Shown here: positions 58,616 through 64,000 of the stretch, in pieces
Numbering within the stretch: position 1 is the stretch's first letter
Layout of the letters: each line of letters begins with the position of its first letter
DNA from: Ailurus styani
Lineage: Eukaryota; Chordata; Mammalia; Carnivora; Ailuridae
Length of the DNA: 64,000 nt
Direction of reading: 5' to 3'
Assembly (NCBI GenBank): GCA_002007465.1
Contig: LNAC01000137.1
Span: 2,588,026 to 2,652,025, forward strand
Program-made: the position numbers and the translations under genes
Notes under the pieces: model-generated
Databases searched by the model: none
Told to the model about the DNA's origin: nothing
What the model saw: only the letters and a program-made list of their open reading frames with translations

Positions 58616-58807
58616 TCACATGTACTTTTTAAAATTCAAACAGTACACAAGTGTATGCAGTGAAATGCAAAAGGCCTGGTTGACCCCGTTGCTATTTCCT
58701 AGAGTTGTGCTGTTAGGCAGATATGAGTTTTCCAGACCTTTTTTTTAATACGAGTATTTATATCCATGTATATATCCTCATTTAATTTTTTAAAGAGATA
58801 AAGGGTG

Positions 58808-59019
58808 GGGGCGCCTGGGTGGCTCAGTCTGTTAAGTGTCTGCCTTTGGTTCAAGTCGTCATCCCAGGGTCCTGAGATCAAGAGCCCATGTGAGGCTCCC
58901 TGCTCAGTGGGGATTCTGCTTCTCCCTCTCCCTCTGCTCCTCCCTCCACTGATGCGCTCTCTCTCTCTCTCTCTCTCTCAAATAAATAAATAAATTAATT
59001 AATTAATTAATTAAAATAT
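58808..59019 (+). mobile_element. CAN SINE with AATA/ATTA tail
   Basis: Sense copy ending (TC)n, (AATA)n and (TTAA)n. Target duplication TAAAGAGATAAAGGGTG / TAAAGAGATCAAGGGTG at 58791-58807 and 59020-59036. Confidence 0.95.
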
Positions 59020-59526
59020 TAAAGAGATCAAGGGTGTGATACTCAGAATATTTGTCATTTGATAGTATATCGTGACCCTTTTTCCATGTTAAGTAGATTT
59101 TGTCACAAGAGAATTTGAACTTCCTCCTGAAACAGAAAAGCCTTTACTAGAAGAGAAAACTGTTTTAAAACCACAGACTGGATTCAAACCTATAGAGTTA
59201 AAACCTCTCCTTAGACTACTTCTCCTATTTTCTCTACTCTTTGGCTTCCTTCCTTGGAACAAACTTCCACAGATGCTAAGGAAAAATCACAAACCCTCTT
59301 AAACACCAAATGAAACAGGGATTAACACTGTGAGTAAACCAGCTAATGTAGATGTAAATAAGGCCAAGGAGGTGCCCCAAGTATTTAGCCCAAGGACGTT
59401 GCTGCACCTGCCGCCTGTCCGATGAGGCGAGTCTTCGCCTAATGCATCCTAACCACAAGAGGGGAATTTGATTTTGATTTTGATTTATATATGTTAAATC
59501 TATTCTTAGCCCAAAATAAAATCTCC

Positions 59527-59534
59527 TGACGTCA
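59527..59534. promoter_or_regulatory. Consensus CRE (TGACGTCA)
   Basis: Perfect CREB/ATF octamer inside the 12-bp palindrome CCTGACGTCAGG (59525-59536), in a repeat-poor part of KIAA1549L intron 1. Function not shown by sequence. Confidence 0.45.
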
Positions 59535-60237
59535 GGAACACAAAATGGCTTTGTTATTTATGCGGTACCAGTAAACAGGAAGGTCTAGAATATTTCTAAC
59601 TTTACTCTTGTGATGTGAAATATGGAGTGAAGTGGCGCAATGAAAGCAGGTCTCCCCAACCTCCCCCTCTACCTTGGTTTCTCGTAATGAATGCTGCTCA
59701 CTCTGTCACTTGTCTTCTTATTTACGAAATGTCAACAGCAAACCAAGGAGGGCTGGAGAAAAATGTGAAGTCTGCGAAGAAAATGTGTTGAAATTAATGG
59801 TGCCGCTTTGTAAGTCCTTGTCTAAAAACGCTGAGCAAAAATATCTCTCAACCTACGGACTTCATTATCAAATAATGAGTCTTTGTTTTGAAAAGAATAA
59901 GAGGATCTGGATTATGAGCATTATTTTGAATATAATTAAGCCAGATGGAAGTGTATTAAAAAAATCAAGGCCATAGAGCTGTCTCAGGCAGTTTCCTGTT
60001 ATCCTGTTATTCAGTACTGGAGGTGAACGCAGGCAGCAACCCGGTGCATCCTACAGAAACAAAGCCTTCCCTGCAGGGGGATGGACAATACTTTCTTGTC
60101 TCTGGTCCAAGAAGAAAAACAACATTTTTAACAAGTATTTCCCCCTCCTACGGCTAATGTGATGTATTTTACTTTCCCTCCGGGGATAAGAGTCTCCAGA
60201 GTTTGGTGTCGCATCTCATACTTGTTGAAGTTCTCGT

Positions 60238-60290
60238 TTATTTATTTATTTATTTACTTACTTACTTATTTATTTATGATTTTATTTATT
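60238..60290 (-). mobile_element. CAN SINE A, A-tail part (split)
   Basis: T-rich TTTA/TTAC run ending GATTTTATTTATT is the tail side of an antisense SINE whose body resumes at 60480 after another SINE inserted. Confidence 0.85.
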
Positions 60291-60479
60291 GGGGTGCCTG
60301 GGTGGCTCAGTTGTTAAGCAGCTGCCTTTGGCTCAGGTCATGATCCCACGGTCCTGGGATTGAGCCCCACATCAGGCTCTCTGCTCGGCAGGAAGCCTGC
60401 TTCTCCCTCTCCCACTCCCCCTGTTTGTGTTCCTTCTCTCGCTGTGTTTCTCTCTGCCAAATAAATAAATTAAAAAAAA
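60291..60479 (+). mobile_element. CAN SINE B, inserted into SINE A
   Basis: Sense copy starting GGGGTGCCTGGGTGGCTCAG. Its target duplication GATTTTATTTATT (60278-60290 and 60480-60492) is sequence of SINE A itself. Confidence 0.93.
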
Positions 60480-60667
60480 GATTTTATTTATTTATTTGAC
60501 AGAGAGAGAAAGAAATCACAAGTAGGCAGAGAAGCAGGCAGAGAGAGACTCGGAAGCAGGCTCCCCACCAAAAAGAGAGCCTGATGCAGGGCTTGATCCC
60601 AGGACCCTGAGATCATGACCTGAGCCAAAGGCAGGCGCTTAACACACTGAGCCACCCAGCTGCCCCT
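60480..60667 (-). mobile_element. CAN SINE A, body (split)
   Basis: Antisense body ending GAGCCACCCAGCTGCCCC. With SINE B it forms an inverted repeat of about 185 bp arms with almost no spacer. Confidence 0.93.
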
Positions 60668-60984
60668 CTCACTCTCTTATTTGAATCTCATATCACTCTT
60701 GAGAGGGTTAAGGAGGTGGTTTGCTAAAGGTCACACAGTGGTCCAGGGATTTTTACATTGTTCTATGATTCGGGAATTCTGTGTTATTCTCTGATTGTAA
60801 GATTACACTACCCTCTGATTACCTAGCTACTTAACTAAAACTAGCTCAGGTGTGGGGCCTTTGGCGGATAGGGGAATCTCATCTGATGTATTCAGAATAG
60901 GAATAAAATATAACCGGGCCATGTGGACTGTATAATTAACCGATAGAAATGCTAGCTAACATTTCGGAGCATTTCCTATTTGTA

Positions 60985-61170
60985 TCAGGCGTTTGATGTT
61001 TCACAACAACCCTGTGAAGTGGGATCTGTTATGATCTCCATGTTTCAGATGAGGAAACTGAGGCCCAGAGTTACTTTATAGTTATTCATCCAGTATCACG
61101 TGGGTAAGTGTCAGAGGCAGGATTTGAACCCAGGCAGTTTGATTCCATAGCCCTTGCTCTGCTTCATGAT
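60985..61170 (-). mobile_element. MIR
   Basis: ACAACCCTGTGAAGTGGGAT, AGATGAGGAAACTGAGGCCC and GGATTTGAACCCAGGCAGTT: well-preserved antisense MIR. A MIR scrap also lies at 60695-60765. Confidence 0.88.
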
Positions 61171-62208
61171 ACTGCCTTCCTCGACAGTAAGAGGCTGAGG
61201 TTACTGGCCTTGTTTCTCAGGGACCCTCTCTCTTTTCCCGCACGCTGGATCTGTCCTTCTGCCTCTGCCTTCAGACAGGCTTTCTCTGCTGACCCACAGC
61301 CCCTCGACCCCCCAGTAACTAAACCTTGAGCGTGCTTTTGCTTGCTGTGGTGCTCACTGCAGCCAGAATCGGCAAGACTTTTCAGTTTCAGGGCCCTCTG
61401 TCCAGTCTCTGTCCTGTTTCCATATTTCCCAGGAGGGAAAATCAGGCTGCCATCATGTAGCCAAGGGAGTGAGGAATGTACCCCTCGTCCGATCAGCAGA
61501 GGCCAGGGGAGAAGGGGCAGGTGGTACAGAAATGGCTTCCTACGTCGACCCCTTCTTCAGCCGTGGCCTGTGGTAGAGATCAGTTTTGAATAAGGTGGTG
61601 TGGATAGGGCAGGCTTCCCCAAATCCGTCTCTCCCATAGCAGTGAAAATCAAGTTCATGTGCCGGTGAGCTGGCTCTAGGAAAAACATGGAGGATAAGTG
61701 GCCTGATTTAGAGTGTTGGCTGATTTCCATGGTGTAAATCCTCCCTCCGTGGCTGATTTCAGACTACCAGTGTGACGGTGGAGCTGGGAAGAGATGTGCA
61801 CAGTTGGCTCAGTGCCGACGTGATCCTGTCCATCTGTAGGCTCCATGCCTGACACATGCGGTACCCAGTAAATGCAGGATGTCTCCAAGAAGTTGAAAGT
61901 CTAGGCTTAATAGGCTAACTAACTAGGTGGGTTCGAGGTATGTAAAAGGAAATACTATTTCAAGGAAGAGAGGGTGGAAGCTAGATTGGGCTTGCACAGC
62001 CTAAAATAGCTGGAATTATACAGTCCTAAATGTACCATCTAGTAGGCACACAGAGATGCTTTCTAAAAAATTACAATTTCCTCTGCCTGTAATGTCTCCC
62101 TTGTGACATAGAACGAACCCTTTCACTGATTTTAAGATGTCAGGCCTCATTTTCTTGGAGGTGCATTGGTTTTGTTGTTGTCCTTGCTTCCTGAGGTCAG
62201 CAGTTCCT

Positions 62209-62262
62209 TCTCATCATCATCATCATCAATGGGGTCACTGGGGTCATCATCAATGGATTCCT
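62209..62262. repeat. (ATC)n short repeat
   Basis: About six TCA/ATC units, then a duplicated GGGTCA and TCATCATCAATGG. Confidence 0.9.
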
Positions 62263-62854
62263 TTCTTCCACCTTACAGACCCAGAGAGCTGAAGGCCATA
62301 TGGTGGCCTACTACGCATCTTCCAGTTGAATCAACACTATTATTCTTGATTGGAGGCCTTTATATATGGTCATAAGGCCATCTCTCAGTTCCTGTAATTA
62401 TGCTGAGAGCCAGGACAGTCTTGTGAGTCCCACTCTGACAACACATTAGATGCTTTCACAGATCTTAAGGCTCGTCTCGTTGGTCCTTCTCCCTGGCACA
62501 TCTGGGAGGTGTCCTGGCTTCTGTACGCTACTTGCATTTCACCCGTCGTTCCCCGTCTTTCTTCCTGATGTGATTTTCACTAATTCTGGCCAGCTCTAAC
62601 GAAGAGTGGGGTTGGCCTCTGGGAGATGGAATGAGGAAGTGTTGACAGCATAGATCTCCTTCAGACATGGAGTTCCAAGTGTCCTACTGATAGAAGGTCA
62701 GTGTCTTCACCTATAAAAATAGCACGGTTAATTTATTCTTTTAATTTCCCAGGGGCTATGCGAGAGAAAAATTTGACAAGATTCTTCTTTTATGTTTCAC
62801 TGGAGATTTGTCCTAGTTTGTGGATATGTTGACTTCTGAATAGGAGGACTAACA

Positions 62855-63050
62855 TTTATGAAATAGCTACTATCATGGTAGTCAATGGATCAGGAGTTCC
62901 ATCTTATTTTACCCCCATGATGACACTGTGAGGTAATTCTTGCCCATTTTCCTTGGAGGAAGCTAAGATTGAGAGAACATTTAAGAAACTGACTTGCCTA
63001 AGGGCACATTGCTTGTAAGTGGTGAAGATGGGATTTGAAACCAAATCTGA
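62855..63050 (-). mobile_element. MIR
   Basis: GATGACACTGTGAGGTAATT, TTGGAGGAAGCTAAGATTGA and GGTGAAGATGGGATTTGAAA: antisense MIR. Confidence 0.8.
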
Positions 63051-63104
63051 CTACAATATAAATACATTTTCAGCTATACTCTGCAGACTCCCCCCATCTT
63101 ATTC

Positions 63105-63336
63105 AATCTTCAAGCATACAGAAGCATTGAAAGTACTGTACAATGAACAGCCATTACCAACCACCTGGATGACATAGCTAACATTTGCTATGTTTGTTTT
63201 ATCATATATCTTATCTGTACTTCTATCTATCCATCCATGAATTCCTCTTATTTTTTTGATATATTTCAAAGTAAGTTGCAGACATCAGCACATGTCATCC
63301 CTAAACACTTCAGTGTGCATGCCATTGATTAAACTT
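63105..63336 (-). mobile_element. Old L1-type fragment
   Basis: ATTGAAAGTACTGTACAATG, ATGACATAGCTAACATTTGC and AAGTAAGTTGCAGACATCAG resemble the antisense fragments near 16080 and 32830; continues after the SINE at about 63565. Confidence 0.6.
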
Positions 63337-63350
63337 CAACATTTATTTTT

Positions 63351-63549
63351 GGGGCACCTGGGTGGCTCAGTGGGTTAAAGCCTCTGCCTTCGGCTCAGGT
63401 CATGATCTCAGGGTCCTGGGATTGAGTCCCACATCTGGCTGCCTGCTCGGTGGGGAGCCTGCTTCCTTCTCTCTCTCTATCTGCCTGCCTCTCTGCCTAT
63501 TTGTAATCTCTCTCTCTCTCTCTGTCAAAAAAATAAATAAAATCTTTAA
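63351..63549 (+). mobile_element. CAN SINE (SINEC)
   Basis: Sense copy. Target duplication AACATTTATTTTT / AATATTTATTTTT at about 63338 and 63552. Confidence 0.94.
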
Positions 63550-64000
63550 AAAATATTTATTTTTAATTTTTAAGGTAACTTTTATGTACAGAGAAATATG
63601 GAAATCCTAAGTGTATATTCCTGTGTTTTGACAAATGCACATACCTGTGTAACCCAAATTCTTGTTAGGATTTCAAACATGACCATCACCCCAGGCAATA
63701 AGTTCCCTCTTGCTTTTCTGTAGACATTCCCCTCCTTCCCCATCTCTACTCACCCTCTCCCCAGGCATCACGGTTTGATTTTTTTCACCATGGTTTAATT
63801 TTAATACCAGGCAGTCTTAAATAATGATGCCTGTTGTTTCTAAATGGACTCTTCCTGAAATGTATTAATTCAGAGAGTATTAATTGAACAGCTGGTATGT
63901 GGCAAGTACTGTGCTGGGTGTAAGGGATATAGTGAGGAGGAAGCAGACATTGGCTCATAGGGAAGAGAGAAACATCATTCAGTTCCTCATAGGAATAAGT

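Larger units (their letters stand above)
48553..64000 (+). other. KIAA1549L: KIAA1549L intron 1 (to window end)
   Basis: 15.4 kb with no further exon that I can recognise. The segment 48650-51280 is free of recognised repeats. Then come MIR, L2, nested L1s with MER20, and CAN SINEs near 58.4, 58.8, 60.3 and 63.4 kb. Unassigned stretches: 53620-54860, 57920-58380, 59040-60235 and 61180-62850. In related genes the second exon is long and Ser/Thr-rich; none is present, so it lies downstream. Confidence 0.7.

Overview
This is a mammalian nuclear DNA window. Its densest feature is about 30 tRNA-Lys-derived CAN (SINEC) retrotransposons, which are specific to Carnivora. The sub-pattern 'ATCACAAGTAGGCAGAGAGGCAGGCAGAGAG' type body (broken here by individual variation) and the young L1 3' ends suggest a caniform, probably an arctoid such as a mustelid; the exact species cannot be told from the sequence. 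Gene content and order match human 11p13: HIPK3 followed on the same strand by KIAA1549L.

Region 1 (1-29.3 kb) is the 3' two thirds of HIPK3 on the + strand. Fifteen coding exons were placed by conserved protein sequence, AG/GT splice sites and an unbroken phase chain. They run from the kinase APE motif at 3032 to the stop codon at 25831-25833. They total 2554 coding bases, or 850 complete residues, which agrees with the known ~1215-residue protein once the large upstream exon 2 (outside the window) is added. By that logic they are exons 3-17. They include a 63-bp cassette exon (20484-20546) and a NAGNAG tandem acceptor (19949-19954). A ~3.5 kb 3'UTR free of SINEs follows.

Region 2 (29.3-47.4 kb) is intergenic: CAN SINEs, fragments of L2, MIR and old L1, a 3 x 39-bp minisatellite, a perfect short hairpin, a poly(A)-only micro-insertion and a possible CTCF site.

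Region 3 (47.4-48.65 kb) is a CpG island holding the promoter and first coding exon of KIAA1549L. A 737-base run of Ns (47664-48400) removes the start of the exon. What remains encodes a proline-rich stretch and a leucine-rich signal peptide, then a GTAAGC splice donor. Region 4 (48.55-64 kb) is KIAA1549L intron 1, with an ancient L2, a nested L1 complex containing MER20, and a nested inverted SINE pair; no further exon was found.

The two genes are independent: HIPK3 is a nuclear stress and transcription kinase, KIAA1549L a secretory-pathway membrane protein of poorly known role. I found no sign of a new multi-gene system. The more interesting signals concern splicing, local mutation events and repeat-borne regulatory sites.
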